This document shows, one piece after another, positions 17,568 through 26,287 of a stretch of DNA of 64,000 nt. How positions within the stretch are numbered: the stretch's first letter is position 1; each line of letters opens with the position of its first letter. Source of the DNA: Allosaccharopolyspora coralli (lineage in GTDB: Bacteria; Actinomycetota; Actinomycetes; Mycobacteriales; Pseudonocardiaceae); contig NZ_CP045929.1 of assembly GCF_009664835.1 (NCBI RefSeq), forward strand, positions 2,294,001 through 2,358,000. The letters run 5' to 3'. The notes beneath the pieces were generated by a model. That model was given only the letters and a program-made list of their open reading frames with translations, made no database searches and was not told where the DNA came from. The position numbers and the translations under genes are program-made.

Positions 17568-18317
17568 ATGAGTGAGCAGCGGCGCCAGGCGCTCGAGGCG
17601 CTGCTGGCCACCGACGCCGAGCAGCAGCCCGGGGCCTCGCGGATGAGTCTGCTCTGCGGGCGGTGTGTCTCCGAGCTGGGCGTTTCCGGGGCCGGGGCCA
17701 CGGTGTTGACCCACCTCAGCGACGGCGACGGCGACGGGGATGGGCAGGCCACCCGCCGCGGGTTGGTCCACGCGAGCAACGACGTCAGCGCCGGATTGGA
17801 AGATCTGCAGCTGACCGTGGGTGAGGGCCCGTGTCTGGACACGTTCACCACCGGGGGACCGGTGCTCGTCGACGACCTGGCCCAGGCGCACCAGCGGTGG
17901 CCGGCCTTCGCCGAGCAGGCCCACACGTTGGGGGCTGCGGCGGTGTTCTCCTTCCCACTGCAGGTCGGGGTGATCCGGCTGGGATCGCTGGACTGCTACC
18001 GCGACGCCACGGGCCCGTTGGGTCAGGCGGCGATCACTGATGCGTTGATCCTGGCGGATCTGGCCACCCACACGATCATGACCGAACTGGACGGGCACGC
18101 CACCGACGACGTGAGCTGGCTGGCCGACCCGCACGCCGAGATCCACCAAGCCTCGGGCATGGTCCGGATCCAACTCGGGTCGAGCACCGAGGCGGCGCTG
18201 CTGCGGATGCGCGCCCACGCCTACACCCACGAACTCGCCCTGACCGACGTCGCCCGCCACATCGTGGCCCGCGAACTGCGGTTTTCCGCCGACACCGACC
18301 CGGACCCGCTGTCCTGA
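17568..18317 (+). CDS. GAF-ANTAR putative RNA antiterminator 2
   Basis: This 249-aa protein starts at an ATG after GAGGAG. The GAF domain carries TVGEGPCLDTF, parallel to REGPCVTAL in the first paralogue. The C-terminal ANTAR-like segment includes HQASGMVRIQLGSSTEAALLRM and ends with DVARHIVAREL. It is divergent enough that the three genes are not a recent triplication. It lies 104 bp after the first paralogue and 33 bp before the third. Confidence 0.88.
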   Translation: MSEQRRQALEALLATDAEQQPGASRMSLLCGRCVSELGVSGAGATVLTHLSDGDGDGDGQATRRGLVHASNDVSAGLEDLQLTVGEGPCLDTFTTGGPVLVDDLAQAHQRWPAFAEQAHTLGAAAVFSFPLQVGVIRLGSLDCYRDATGPLGQAAITDALILADLATHTIMTELDGHATDDVSWLADPHAEIHQASGMVRIQLGSSTEAALLRMRAHAYTHELALTDVARHIVARELRFSADTDPDPLS

Positions 18318-18350
18318 GCAGCGCGAGCACGAGCGAAAGGCCCCCGTGTG

Positions 18351-19115
18351 ATGAGCACCGAAGAACAGCAGCACCTCGCCGACACCTTCGTGTCCCTGGC
18401 CGACACGCTCGTCGACGACTTCGACCTGCTGGACTTCCTCGGTCTCCTGGCCGAGAAGGCCAGCCAGCACCTCAACGTCGCCGCGGCCGGAGTGATCCTG
18501 TCCGACCAGCGCGGCGGCTGGCACCCCACCGCCACCTCACACGAGACACCCGAGCTCGTGGCGCTGTTCACCGCCCAAACCTATGCCGGGCCGTGCCAGG
18601 AATGCGTCCGCACCGGCAGCACGGTCGCCATCCCGAACCTGGCCGACCACGGCCAACGCTGGCCCGCCTTCGCCGAGCACGCCACCCAGGCCGGCTACCA
18701 GGCCGCCGCCGCGGTGCCGATGCGGTCCCACCGCAAGATCATCGGCAGCCTGACCCTACTCAACACCACCCCCGACGGGGTGGACGAGGCAAGCCTGCAA
18801 CTGGGCCAATCCCTAGCTGACATGGCCACCATCGGACTGCTGCAACAACCCGCCCTCCACCGCGGCGACCTGCTGGCCGAACAACTCCAAGCCGTCCTGC
18901 ACCACCGCGTCGTGCTCGAACAAGCCAAAGGCACCCTGGCCGAACACGGCCAACTCCCCCCACACACCGCCTACGTGCTGCTGCGCGACTACGCCCGCGG
19001 CCAGGGCCAACACCTGTCCGCACTCGCCCGCCACATCGCCACCACCACCAACATGGACGCACTCGAGGCGATCCTGGCCCAACCCCACACCCCGCACACC
19101 AGCCCCGACGCCTGA
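18351..19115 (+). CDS. GAF-ANTAR putative RNA antiterminator 3
   Basis: This 254-aa protein has a GAF domain with YAGPCQECVRTG and RWPAFAEHA, which also occurs in paralogue 2. A C-terminal ANTAR segment follows (HRVVLEQAKGTLAEHGQL, ending ALARHIATTT). The ATG at 18351 directly follows a GTG in frame. The three genes probably form one transcript. Which transcripts they antiterminate is unknown. Confidence 0.88.
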   Translation: MSTEEQQHLADTFVSLADTLVDDFDLLDFLGLLAEKASQHLNVAAAGVILSDQRGGWHPTATSHETPELVALFTAQTYAGPCQECVRTGSTVAIPNLADHGQRWPAFAEHATQAGYQAAAAVPMRSHRKIIGSLTLLNTTPDGVDEASLQLGQSLADMATIGLLQQPALHRGDLLAEQLQAVLHHRVVLEQAKGTLAEHGQLPPHTAYVLLRDYARGQGQHLSALARHIATTTNMDALEAILAQPHTPHTSPDA

Positions 19116-19548
19116 ACCCACCCCGTCGACCGGCGTACCACTGCGGCGGATCCCCTTTCGGACGTTCGGCGAGGCTTCGTCTGCGGCCACGTGGTTCGGC
19201 TCAGCACAGATAGTGGACGATGCGTGGCGCTCGCCGTCGACTCGACACCGCGACCGGAGGCACCTTCATCGCTCGGAATCGGCTTCGCCACCCAACGCTG
19301 ACCCGGCACAAGGCCCGTGTCACAGCAGGATCCTTCGTGAGACGACTGGCGGATCGAGGACGGCAAAGCTCCGCGAGTGAAGGGTCGCTGACCAAAGCGA
19401 CGGCCGTGCACACGAGTTCGAGCAGCTCGGCTGTCCGAACTCCTCTGCACTCACGGGCGAAACCCCAGGTCGCTCGTGCAGTCGACTTCGGAAACTGACA
19501 GACGACGCAAGGTGTCTGCAAACGACCAATTCCAGACGTCAGTCGGAG
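19116..19548. other. No gene recognised
   Basis: This 433-bp stretch follows the third ANTAR gene. Reading frames on both strands are low-complexity and Arg/Ser-rich, with no domain signature or ribosome site. I see no repeat or hairpin worth calling. Confidence 0.5.
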
Positions 19549-19821
19549 TCAGCCGGTGACGCAGTCGGCGAATCCCTCGCGTGCGGCCAGCGCAGCGAAC
19601 GCCGCGGGGTCGCCGTCGAGATGGTGCACGGTGGCCAGGTCCGCGTTCAGCTCGTCGGCGAGCACGTCGAGCTGATCGCGCACCGCGCGCACCGCCTCAT
19701 GCGCATCGCCGCCGGTGACCGTGCAAGCGAGCCGATCATCGCCAGACTCGCCCACCTCGACGGTCACGGTGGCCTGCCACAACCCCAGCGGCGATTGCGT
19801 GTACTCAGCGGTGACCGCCAC
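19549..19821 (-). CDS. Hypothetical protein, 90 aa
   Basis: The predicted protein alternates beta-prone and helical stretches (LGLWQATVTVEVGESG, then HEAVRAVRDQLDVLADEL) and has normal amino-acid composition. It looks like a real small alpha/beta protein, but I do not recognise the family. It lies between the ANTAR genes and a broken aminoglycoside phosphotransferase. Confidence 0.5.
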   Translation of the reverse strand: MAVTAEYTQSPLGLWQATVTVEVGESGDDRLACTVTGGDAHEAVRAVRDQLDVLADELNADLATVHHLDGDPAAFAALAAREGFADCVTG

Positions 19822-19906
19822 CGGCGTGCCGGTCGCGATCGCACAGGGAGAACCACGAGGGCAGCGGCAGCGGCGTCATGGAGCCGTCAGTCCTGATCGC
19901 AGTGCG

Positions 19907-20325
19907 TCACTGGGGCGGCGAGAGTCTCGGCGGTGGCAAGCATGTGCCGGCCGGCGGGTTGCAGGTCGAGCTGGGGGCCAGCAGGCCGGTGGCCACGCGT
20001 TCGAGCACTCCCCATTCCCAGATGGCCGTGGCATCACAGCCGGTGCGTGCAGCGAGCCACTGGGCACGGGCGTGGGGATCACCCTGCAGCAACGCGACGG
20101 GGTCTTCGCGCATGAGGACGCCCAGGTCGTATTCGGGCTCGGCGAGCAGCCCTTCTGGATCGATGAGTTTGAACCCACCTGCGGGTCGGGTGTTTGGTGC
20201 AGGTTCCACTGCTGCACATCGCCGTGCACGAGGGTGCCCAAGATGGTCGGCCCCGGCCGATGCGTGATCTCTCCGGCGCTCTCAGGGCGTTTGTCGATCA
20301 TGAAGAAGCCGAGACAGAACCGCAT
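19907..20325 (-). pseudogene. Aminoglycoside (streptomycin-6-type) phosphotransferase remnant
   Basis: The C-terminal half of an APH(6)-type kinase remains. LVHGDVQQWNLH carries the catalytic Asp in one frame. GGFKLIDPEGLLAEPEYDLG and REDPVALLQGDP follow in another, so there is a frameshift near 20200. The N-terminal nucleotide-binding half is missing. The segment also differs from intact enzymes at its C-terminus. It cannot confer resistance. Confidence 0.8.
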
Positions 20326-20473
20326 GCTTGGTGAAACTATCGTTTCACCAAAGAATGGTGTTTTTCCTGGTGACCGTGACGGTAGGCTGACGTCGCTGGG
20401 TTCGTTGTGTCGTGCTGGCTGTGTTTGTGCTGGTCACGGGGCTGTGGTGGTGCTTTCGCGGAGAGGGGTGGGG

Positions 20474-20875
20474 ATGCCGGAGCCGTTTCGGGTCACGCGG
20501 GAGCGGTTGCGTCGGCTGTTGGGCGAGGTCGAGGGTGCCGCCCCGGAGCAGGGTGTGGCGGCGGAGCGGTTGGCGGTGGTGCGTCAGGTCCGCGAGGGGC
20601 TGGACCTGTTCGAGGCGGATGCGTTGGTGGCCGCGCGGCAGGCGGGGCTGGACTGGGCCGAGATCGGGGCCGCGTTGGGCATGAGCGGGCAGGCCGCCGG
20701 TAAGCGGGCGCGGCAGCGCTATCAGCTCACCGATCCCCGCACCGACCGGGACACCGGTCGGCCCCGCACCCGGGGCACATACCGTCCCCGCACACCCCGC
20801 AACGCCGACGGCGACATCACCGCCAACCGACTGACCCTGCCCATCCGGCCGATCCAAGGTTCTGAGCTGCGGTGA
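20474..20875 (+). CDS. Helix-turn-helix protein, 133 aa
   Basis: The N-terminal half is helical. It contains a region-4-like HTH, LDWAEIGAALGMSGQAAGKR (about residues 55-75), where the last helix would contact DNA. The C-terminal half is Arg/Thr/Pro-rich and unstructured. The ATG at 20474 follows GAGAGGGGTGGGG. A role in transcription is likely. It precedes the cold-shock gene in the same direction. Confidence 0.7.
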   Translation: MPEPFRVTRERLRRLLGEVEGAAPEQGVAAERLAVVRQVREGLDLFEADALVAARQAGLDWAEIGAALGMSGQAAGKRARQRYQLTDPRTDRDTGRPRTRGTYRPRTPRNADGDITANRLTLPIRPIQGSELR

Positions 20876-20879
20876 CGGC

Positions 20880-21100
20880 AAAACTTACATTTTTGACATA
20901 TCTTGCTCTGCCGCACGGTGTAGAGTGCATGGTGGTCGTTGTATTTCTGGGTTCGTGTTTTGCGCATGCTCGCAGGATGTTGATGCGGGCGAGCTTCTTT
21001 CTTTGGTTGCAGCTGGAGTGGAGTCGCCGTCTGAAGACTCGGCCCGGGCTTCCGCACGGTGTGGTTGCCCGTCATTCCCCAGCTCCCGAAGGAGACAGAC
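20880..21100 (+). promoter_or_regulatory. Long 5' leader of the cold-shock gene
   Basis: The segment starts AT-rich (CTTACATTTTTGACATATC) and contains TTGACA at 20893 and TAGAGT at 20921. It leaves a leader of about 170 nt before cspA, as is usual for cold-shock mRNAs. The spacing of those two hexamers is not ideal, so the exact promoter is uncertain. AAGGAG lies at 21089-21094. Confidence 0.5.
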
Positions 21101-21304
21101 ATGACCAACGGAACCGTGAAGTGGTTCAACTCGGAAAAGGGCTTCGGCTTCATCGCCCCGAACGAGGGCGGCCCGGACGTGTTCGTGCACTACTCGGCCA
21201 TTGACGCCTCCGGCTTCCGCACCCTCGAGGAGGACCAGCAGGTGGCCTACGACGTCAGCCAGGGCCCCAAGGGCCTGCAGGCCGACACCGTGCGCGCGGT
21301 CTGA
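21101..21304 (+). CDS. cspA: Cold-shock protein
   Basis: This 67-aa single OB-fold protein has the RNA-binding motifs KGFGFI and VFVHYSAI in the order typical of CspA. It begins [11 protein letters not shown]. It binds single-stranded RNA/DNA and melts mRNA structure. It is a typical chromosomal family, carried here as transposon cargo. Confidence 0.95.
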   Translation: MTNGTVKWFNSEKGFGFIAPNEGGPDVFVHYSAIDASGFRTLEEDQQVAYDVSQGPKGLQADTVRAV

Positions 21305-21322
21305 GACTCCGCTGAGTTTCTT

Positions 21323-21353
21323 CCCGGGCCGCACCGCGTGGTGCGGGCCGGGG
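21323..21353 (+). terminator. Terminator hairpin after cspA
   Basis: GCACC and GGTGC enclose a four-base loop (GCGT). They are flanked by GC-rich arms CCCGGGCC and GGGCCGGGG with one mismatch, 19 bp after the stop codon. Confidence 0.6.
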
Positions 21354-21651
21354 ACGGCGGTTTCACCCCGGCATAGCTCCCGTACTCGCCACTTTGCGGT
21401 GCGGTTGAGGCAGGCCGAACCGATCTAGTCCCGCAGCACGCTCGTCGCCGTGACGACGCTGCCCGCCACTGGGCGCGCAACGAAGCGGCTGGCTGCAGCC
21501 TGCTGCAACACCAGTTCCTCTCTCTTCCGGTTGAGCCGAGCGCGTTTCCACGGGCCGGGTTCCCGGAACCCTTGTTTCTGCCTGCGGCCTGCAGCGGCAA
21601 CTCTCTGCGTTGCGCCAGTCCACAGGATCCTTCGACGTGCATTGGAGCCCG

Positions 21652-22029
21652 ATGCGGGTTAACTACAGCCTGATCACGACCCTGCCCACAGTGTTCACAG
21701 TGGATGGTGACCTCGCCGGCGAGGGAGTCGCCCTGCTGGCGGAGCGGCTCTGGCCGCATGTGCTGACCGGACCACCGGCAACGCTCGTGGACCTGGCCCT
21801 GGCCACCACCATCGATGCCGCCGGGCTCGACCTCCTGGTCGCCGCACACGCCTACACGGCCCATCGCCGCATCCCTCTTCGCATCGTCAACGCGGCGCCC
21901 CGAGTGCTCCGCGTGCTGCATGCGGCCGGAGTGAGCGCGCTCCCGGCCCACAACCCCCGCGCTGAGTTCGCGACCACCACGGCCACGACCCCGGCACTGC
22001 AGCAGAACGCCGCGGTGGTGTCGGCTTGA
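21652..22029 (+). CDS. STAS-domain (anti-anti-sigma-like) protein
   Basis: This protein of about 125 aa has the STAS fold pattern: TVFTVDGDLAGEGVALLAE, then LVDLALATTIDAAGLDLLVA where anti-sigma-factor antagonists carry the phosphorylated Ser. Here the position reads TTIDAAG, so the phospho-acceptor is not obvious. The ATG at 21652 is chosen, though GTG 21637 or TTG 21610 are possible. It may act in a partner-switching cascade. Confidence 0.72.
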   Translation: MRVNYSLITTLPTVFTVDGDLAGEGVALLAERLWPHVLTGPPATLVDLALATTIDAAGLDLLVAAHAYTAHRRIPLRIVNAAPRVLRVLHAAGVSALPAHNPRAEFATTTATTPALQQNAAVVSA

Positions 22030-22205
22030 TGCGGCACTGCCGCCACGTCGCGCGGACGTTGTCCGATGATGCTTGGCAGATCACCGATGCCGAAGGCCAG
22101 CACACGGCGCGCATCGCCGGCACCGAACACGATGCGATCGCCCGCGCCCACCACCAGCTCGCCGCCTACGGCGGAGGACACGTGTCCCTCACCGACGCCG
22201 ACTGA
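22029..22205 (+). CDS. Small DUF2188-like protein, 58 aa
   Basis: The start overlaps the STAS gene stop (TGATG), so it is probably co-translated. The product contains AWQITDAEGQHTARIAGTEH and ARAHHQLAAYGGGHVSL. This is a Trp-beta-strand then helix then Gly-Gly strand pattern, resembling small DUF2188 proteins. The function is unknown. Confidence 0.6.
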   Translation: MRHCRHVARTLSDDAWQITDAEGQHTARIAGTEHDAIARAHHQLAAYGGGHVSLTDAD

Positions 22206-22311
22206 CCACCGCCCCCAACCACTGGCCGCACACGTGAAGCCCACGGGTGCGACCGAGGGCATCAGACCTCCCGAAAGGACCTTCCTGTGAACCTCTCCAC
22301 CTCCCTCCGCC

Positions 22312-22395
22312 CGGCATTCAACCCCATCAGCCACGGCAACAAGATCCGGGCCGGATCACTAACGGAGGATCCTGTTCCGCTGCTACTCAGACCCC
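22312..22395 (-). repeat. Right terminal inverted repeat of the Tn3 element
   Basis: It matches the left end in inverted orientation over about 84 bp, including GCATTCAACCCCATCAGCCA and the outer TGCTACTCAGACCCC. It is followed by GTGAT (22396-22400), the same pentamer that precedes the left end. Confidence 0.92.
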
Positions 22396-22497
22396 GTGAT
22401 CATGGTCGGCGACGAATCCCAACTGGTCCACGTAGAACGCCTTCGCACGGTCGACATCGGTGACCGGCACGGCGACAAGCTCAAGCTTCATGTCCAT
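22396..22497 (-). pseudogene. VOC/glyoxalase-family gene, 5' part (split by transposon)
   Basis: This fragment encodes the first 34 residues (MDMKLELVAVPVTDVDRAKA, then FYVDQLGFVADHDH) of the VOC protein whose remainder is at 820-1080. The sequence is the usual first beta-alpha unit of VOC domains. It breaks exactly at the target duplication. The start is ATG 22497; a second ATG lies 6 bp downstream. Confidence 0.95.
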
Positions 22498-22791
22498 GGA
22501 TGGACTGTAGGACCAGGGTCCGACACCCCGACGCCTCAGCGCTCGGTCTCGGGGCGTGTCGCAGCGCTGTGTCACCGATCAAGGTCAGCGACACGGCTGC
22601 GTCCTACGAGCGCGCATAAGCGGGATTATGCGCGGTAATCGATGGTCCGGTTTGTCTGGATCTACGCCGTAAGGTTTGGTGTCAAACGTTAAAACGTGAC
22701 GATACGAAATTCTGGTTTCGGAACATCGACGGCCGCGGAACTATGTCGTGACCGCCGAACCGATGTGGATCACTCAACACGGGCCGCCGGA

Positions 22792-23060
22792 GTACTCCTC
22801 GAAATCGGCGGATGCGGGGAAGCTGGGCTGATGACCGGGCAGAGTGTCACTCCCCCGTGGCGACTGGCCGCGCTGGACGGTGCGTGCGGTAAGGGGGTTG
22901 GGCGGGATGCAGAGAACAGCTCGGTGAAGTCAGTGATCGTGTAGTCGCCGCTGGCGTGTATGCGCCGCACGTCGGTCTGCTGCTCGGGGCTGGGCTGGGC
23001 TGTTGCCGCGCAGCTTGCCCTCGGCCTTCGGGACGGCCACGCCGTGCGGTTGGGGTTCTC
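22792..23060 (-). pseudogene. Decayed copy of resolvase 2 (C-terminal third)
   Basis: The nucleotide sequence parallels 15776-16040, with shared blocks such as GTGATCGTGTAGTCGCC and CGACTGGCCGCGCTGGA. It has many changes and indels. Pieces such as DYTITDFTELFSASRPT are still legible. It lies outside the transposon end and the split VOC gene, so another related element was once here. Confidence 0.8.
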
Positions 23061-23101
23061 CGTGAGATCGTGCTCGGCTCGCCTGTTCGACAGGTCGAGG
23101 T

Positions 23102-23746
23102 CTACTCGGTTGGCGGGGTGAGGCGGTGTCTGGCTCCGGTGAACAGGGTGACGCACGCCTGCACGAGCTCAGCCGGCTGCCGGGTCGTTCCGTCGAGCAG
23201 CCAGTCGACCAGCACATGGTTGACGCCGCCGACGAGTGCGACCGCGGTGAGCCGCTGCTGCGATGTGGGTTCGCTGTGGCCCAACCACACGCCTGTCACG
23301 AGGTCGGCGAAGTCGTGGAGCACGGTGTGTCTGCGGGTTTCCAGTTGCGGTGAGACTCCGACGACCTCGATGAGCACGATTTGGGCGCGTCGGGTGTCGG
23401 TGGTGAGGAAGCCGACGAACGCCGACAGTCCCCGTTCGATGACGACGTCAAGATCGTCGGGATCTGGTGCTGCCTCGATCGCCGCGAGCGTTTCGGCCCG
23501 CATCTGTGCCGCGAGCTCGTCGTAGGTGGCCAGCAGGGCGGCTTCTCTGTCCGGGAAGGATTCGTAGAAGTACCGCTGGGTCAGCCCCGCCTTGTCGCAG
23601 ATCTGTTTGACGGAGGTGTTGCGGTAGCCGGAACCCGCGAACAGGTCCGTCGCCGCTTCGAGTATGACAGCGCGACGCTGGCGTACCCGCTCGTCCGGGG
23701 CGAGGCCGGCGTACCGCCGCCCCTCGTTGGCGTTCGCTTGCGTCAC
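23102..23746 (-). CDS. TetR-family repressor
   Basis: This 214-aa protein has an N-terminal HTH (KQICDKAGLTQRYFYESFPD, about residues 45-65) and a helical ligand domain. GTG 23746 is preferred, with AAGGG upstream. It is divergent from the SDR/MBL-like operon, with a perfect palindrome in between. It probably represses that operon. Confidence 0.9.
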   Translation of the reverse strand: MTQANANEGRRYAGLAPDERVRQRRAVILEAATDLFAGSGYRNTSVKQICDKAGLTQRYFYESFPDREAALLATYDELAAQMRAETLAAIEAAPDPDDLDVVIERGLSAFVGFLTTDTRRAQIVLIEVVGVSPQLETRRHTVLHDFADLVTGVWLGHSEPTSQQRLTAVALVGGVNHVLVDWLLDGTTRQPAELVQACVTLFTGARHRLTPPTE

Positions 23747-23790
23747 AGGTTGCCCTTTCGTTGCCCCGCGAGGTGCTCTATCGTCCCATC

Positions 23791-23808
23791 TGACACGACT
23801 TCGTGTCA
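23791..23808. promoter_or_regulatory. TetR-type palindromic operator
   Basis: TGACACGA and TCGTGTCA form a perfect 8-bp inverted repeat around CT. It lies between the divergent TetR gene and the SDR gene and just downstream of a possible -10 (TATCGT). Confidence 0.7.
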
Positions 23809-23837
23809 CTTGGAGTGTTGAGTCGACGAGGAGTCCG

Positions 23838-24710
23838 GTGCCGAAACCACCAGCGGGACAGGTCGTGGCCGTGACCGGCGGCGCACACGGGATCGGCCGC
23901 GAGATTGCGAGGCAGCTCGCGGCAGCGGGCGCGCGTGTCGCCATCGGTGACCGCGACCTCGATGCAGCCCTCACCACCGCCGAAGAGCTGACTGGCGAGC
24001 GGCATGACGACGTCGCAGCGTTCGAACTCGACGTCACCGACACGACCGCGTTCTCGGCCTTCCTTGCCGCGGTCGAGCACCGGTGGGGACCGATCGACGT
24101 GCTGGTCAACAACGCTGGGGTGATGTGGGTCGGCCCGTTCGAGGCCGAGTCGGATACGGCTGCTCAGCGCCAGGTCGACGTCAACCTGCACGGGGTGATC
24201 CGGGGCGTGAAGCTGATGGCACCGGCCATGCGCGAGCGCGGCCACGGGCAGATCATCACGATGGCTTCCGGCGCGTCCAAGCTCGCGCCGGCGGGCGAAG
24301 CTACCTACGCGGCCACCAAGCACGCCGTGTACGGCTACCTCAACGCGGTGCGCACCGAGTTGCACGGCAGCGGGGTCCGCCTGTCGGTGATCATGCCAGC
24401 AGTGGTGGAGACCGAGCTCGCGGTGGGTACCGCAACCGGCCCAGTGCGCAGGCTCGTGGCCGCCGACGTGGCCAAGGCCGTGCTCGACGTCGTCCGACGA
24501 CCGCGTTTCGAGGTGACCGTGCCCTATCGGGTGGGGCTGGTCGCCCGGCTTGCAGCAGTGCTGCCCGATCCGGCGCGGTTCCGCCTCCTGCGCGCGGTCG
24601 TGCCCAACCAGGTTACCGGTGTCACGGACAGAGCTATCCGCGCGACCTATGAGAACCGTTCCCTGACCGACCCCAGTCCGACCGTCGAGCAGCGAGGAGC
24701 CCCAGAATGA
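23838..24710 (+). CDS. Short-chain dehydrogenase/reductase
   Basis: This 290-aa SDR has the NAD(P) motif TGGAHGIG near residue 13, NNAG, and the catalytic Ser (TMASGAS) with YAATK. The C-terminus is longer than in minimal SDRs, with a hydrophobic stretch (VGLVARLAAVLPD). GTG 23838 follows ACGAGGAG. It is coupled by ATGA to the next gene and is divergent from TetR. The substrate is unknown. Confidence 0.9.
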   Translation: MPKPPAGQVVAVTGGAHGIGREIARQLAAAGARVAIGDRDLDAALTTAEELTGERHDDVAAFELDVTDTTAFSAFLAAVEHRWGPIDVLVNNAGVMWVGPFEAESDTAAQRQVDVNLHGVIRGVKLMAPAMRERGHGQIITMASGASKLAPAGEATYAATKHAVYGYLNAVRTELHGSGVRLSVIMPAVVETELAVGTATGPVRRLVAADVAKAVLDVVRRPRFEVTVPYRVGLVARLAAVLPDPARFRLLRAVVPNQVTGVTDRAIRATYENRSLTDPSPTVEQRGAPE

Positions 24711-25816
24711 CCGCCACCGCACAACCGACAGCGCAGGCCGTCCGGCCGATTCCGGAGTTCGCGGGCGTGCACGACGTATGGCCGCGCGGCAAGCGGCTGG
24801 AAGCGGTGCGCTCGGCCGCCGAGACCTACCGCGAGCGGTTCGTCACCCAGGGCACCGTCAACGCGATCAAGAGCGTCGACATCGCGGCTGCTCCCTACCC
24901 GTCGCGCTACGCCTTCCAGAACTTCAACCTCTCGGTCAACCCGATGATCTCCATCATCAACCGGATGTTCGTGATCCAGTTCGAGGGTTTCGACGGGCAG
25001 CTCAAGACACTGGTGTGGGAGCCGACGGTGGCGGCCGGTTCGGCCGAGGCACCGTTCTACGCCCAGCTGCAGAAGATGGCCGGAGAGTTCCTCACCAACA
25101 AGGTCTTCGCCAAGTACTACAACGACCCGGACCACGTACTGCCGAACCTGGGACTGGCCAACGCCGACGTCGACTACCTCAGCTTCGATCACCTCCACGT
25201 GCAGGACGTGCGCATGATCATGGGCAGCGACACGGTCATCCCCGGCGAACGGACTCCGCGCGAGCCGCTGTTCGCCAACTCCAGGTTGCTGGTGCACCGC
25301 AAGGAGCTCGGCACGCTGGAGTCGATGCACCCGATGCAGTGGGCCTGGTACGTCGACGGCGGCCTCGACGGTGTCCCCGCCGACCGGCTGGAGGTCTTCG
25401 ACGGCGACGTCGAGCTCGGTGTCGGCGTGAGTCTGCTGTGGACACCGGGCCACACCGACGGGAACCATTCGCTGGTGGTCAACACCCCCGATGGCGTGTG
25501 GGTGTCCTCGGAGAACGGCATGGCCGCAGACAGCTGGCAGCCCGAACTGTCCACCATCCCCGGCGTCAAGCAGCAGGCGCGCTTCTTCGGCCAGGAAGTC
25601 GTGCTCAACGCCAACACGCTCGAGGACTCGCTGGACCAGTACGACTCGATGGTCAAGGAAAAGACCATGGCGTCTCGCTCGCCACGCGACAGCCGCTGGC
25701 TGCAGATCATCCCGTCGTCTGAATGTGCCGCGTGGAAGCGACAGTGGCCCGTCGTGCCGACCTTCACCCACGGAGGCCTGAACTACGGCACCATCACCAC
25801 ACCCCCGCGCCACTGA
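24707..25816 (+). CDS. Metallo-beta-lactamase-fold-like hydrolase
   Basis: This 369-aa protein contains FDHLHVQDVR, TPGHTDGNHSL and SSENGMAADSW. In spacing these resemble the HxHxD, His and Asp metal ligands of MBL hydrolases, with Glu in place of the usual Asp in the third. It is co-transcribed with the SDR under TetR control. A lactone- or ester-cleaving role is possible; specificity cannot be read. Confidence 0.65.
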   Translation: MTATAQPTAQAVRPIPEFAGVHDVWPRGKRLEAVRSAAETYRERFVTQGTVNAIKSVDIAAAPYPSRYAFQNFNLSVNPMISIINRMFVIQFEGFDGQLKTLVWEPTVAAGSAEAPFYAQLQKMAGEFLTNKVFAKYYNDPDHVLPNLGLANADVDYLSFDHLHVQDVRMIMGSDTVIPGERTPREPLFANSRLLVHRKELGTLESMHPMQWAWYVDGGLDGVPADRLEVFDGDVELGVGVSLLWTPGHTDGNHSLVVNTPDGVWVSSENGMAADSWQPELSTIPGVKQQARFFGQEVVLNANTLEDSLDQYDSMVKEKTMASRSPRDSRWLQIIPSSECAAWKRQWPVVPTFTHGGLNYGTITTPPRH

Positions 25817-25888
25817 GGCCGCCCAGTGCCCGCCGACGGGGTCAGCTGGCGACGGCGTCCGTAAGCGGATCCGTATGCCTACGATCGC

Positions 25889-26287
25889 TCAGTGGGTTTC
25901 CGGGTCCGAGAGTTGGTGAGAAGAGGGCTGGAAGTCCAGCTCCATGCGTGCTGTGACGTTCAACAGACGCTTGTCCCTGGTCCACAACCTCGCGTCAGGG
26001 GTCAGCCTGCTTGCGGCGAGAAGCTGGGCATCGACGTAGCCGATTCCTGCGCCATACAGCGCTTCTCGATCGATCAGCTTCAGCACCTCGTCCTCGTCGG
26101 CCACCGAGGCCCGCGGGAGACCGCGCAGTAGCCCGATGACCTCGTCACGGTGACGCAGGTTGCCCAACCCGATTTCTCCGGTGACCCACGGGTGCCCCAG
26201 TATCGCGTTGTTATCGAGCAGCCGTGACAGTTCTGCGTCTCCGGAGCGAAAGTGGTCGATCCAGATGGAGGTGTCGACCAGGATCAC
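25889..26287 (-). CDS. vapC: PIN-domain ribonuclease toxin, VapC type
   Basis: This 132-aa protein shows the acidic PIN residues: Asp in ILVDTSIWID, Glu in VTGEIGLGN, and Asp in GYVDAQLLA and LWTRDKRL. VapC toxins cleave tRNA or rRNA. The ATG overlaps the antitoxin stop by 4 bp. Confidence 0.93.
   Translation of the reverse strand: MILVDTSIWIDHFRSGDAELSRLLDNNAILGHPWVTGEIGLGNLRHRDEVIGLLRGLPRASVADEDEVLKLIDREALYGAGIGYVDAQLLAASRLTPDARLWTRDKRLLNVTARMELDFQPSSHQLSDPETH

Larger units (their letters stand above)
1086..22395. mobile_element. 21.3-kb Tn3-family metal-resistance transposon
   Basis: The element starts GGGGTGTGAGTAGCAGCGG at 1086 and ends with the inverted counterpart at 22395. The outer 38 bp are well conserved and similarity extends to about 84 bp. 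The 5-bp sequence GTGAT flanks both ends (1081-1085 and 22396-22400), as expected for Tn3-type target duplication, and the target VOC gene is restored on excision. Cargo covers arsenic, copper and divalent-metal resistance, lipoprotein maturation, two serine recombinases, three GAF-ANTAR regulators, CspA and STAS proteins. The transposase sits at the left end. An extra terminal-repeat copy at 8899-8936 also delimits a 7.85-kb sub-unit (1086-8936). Confidence 0.93.
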
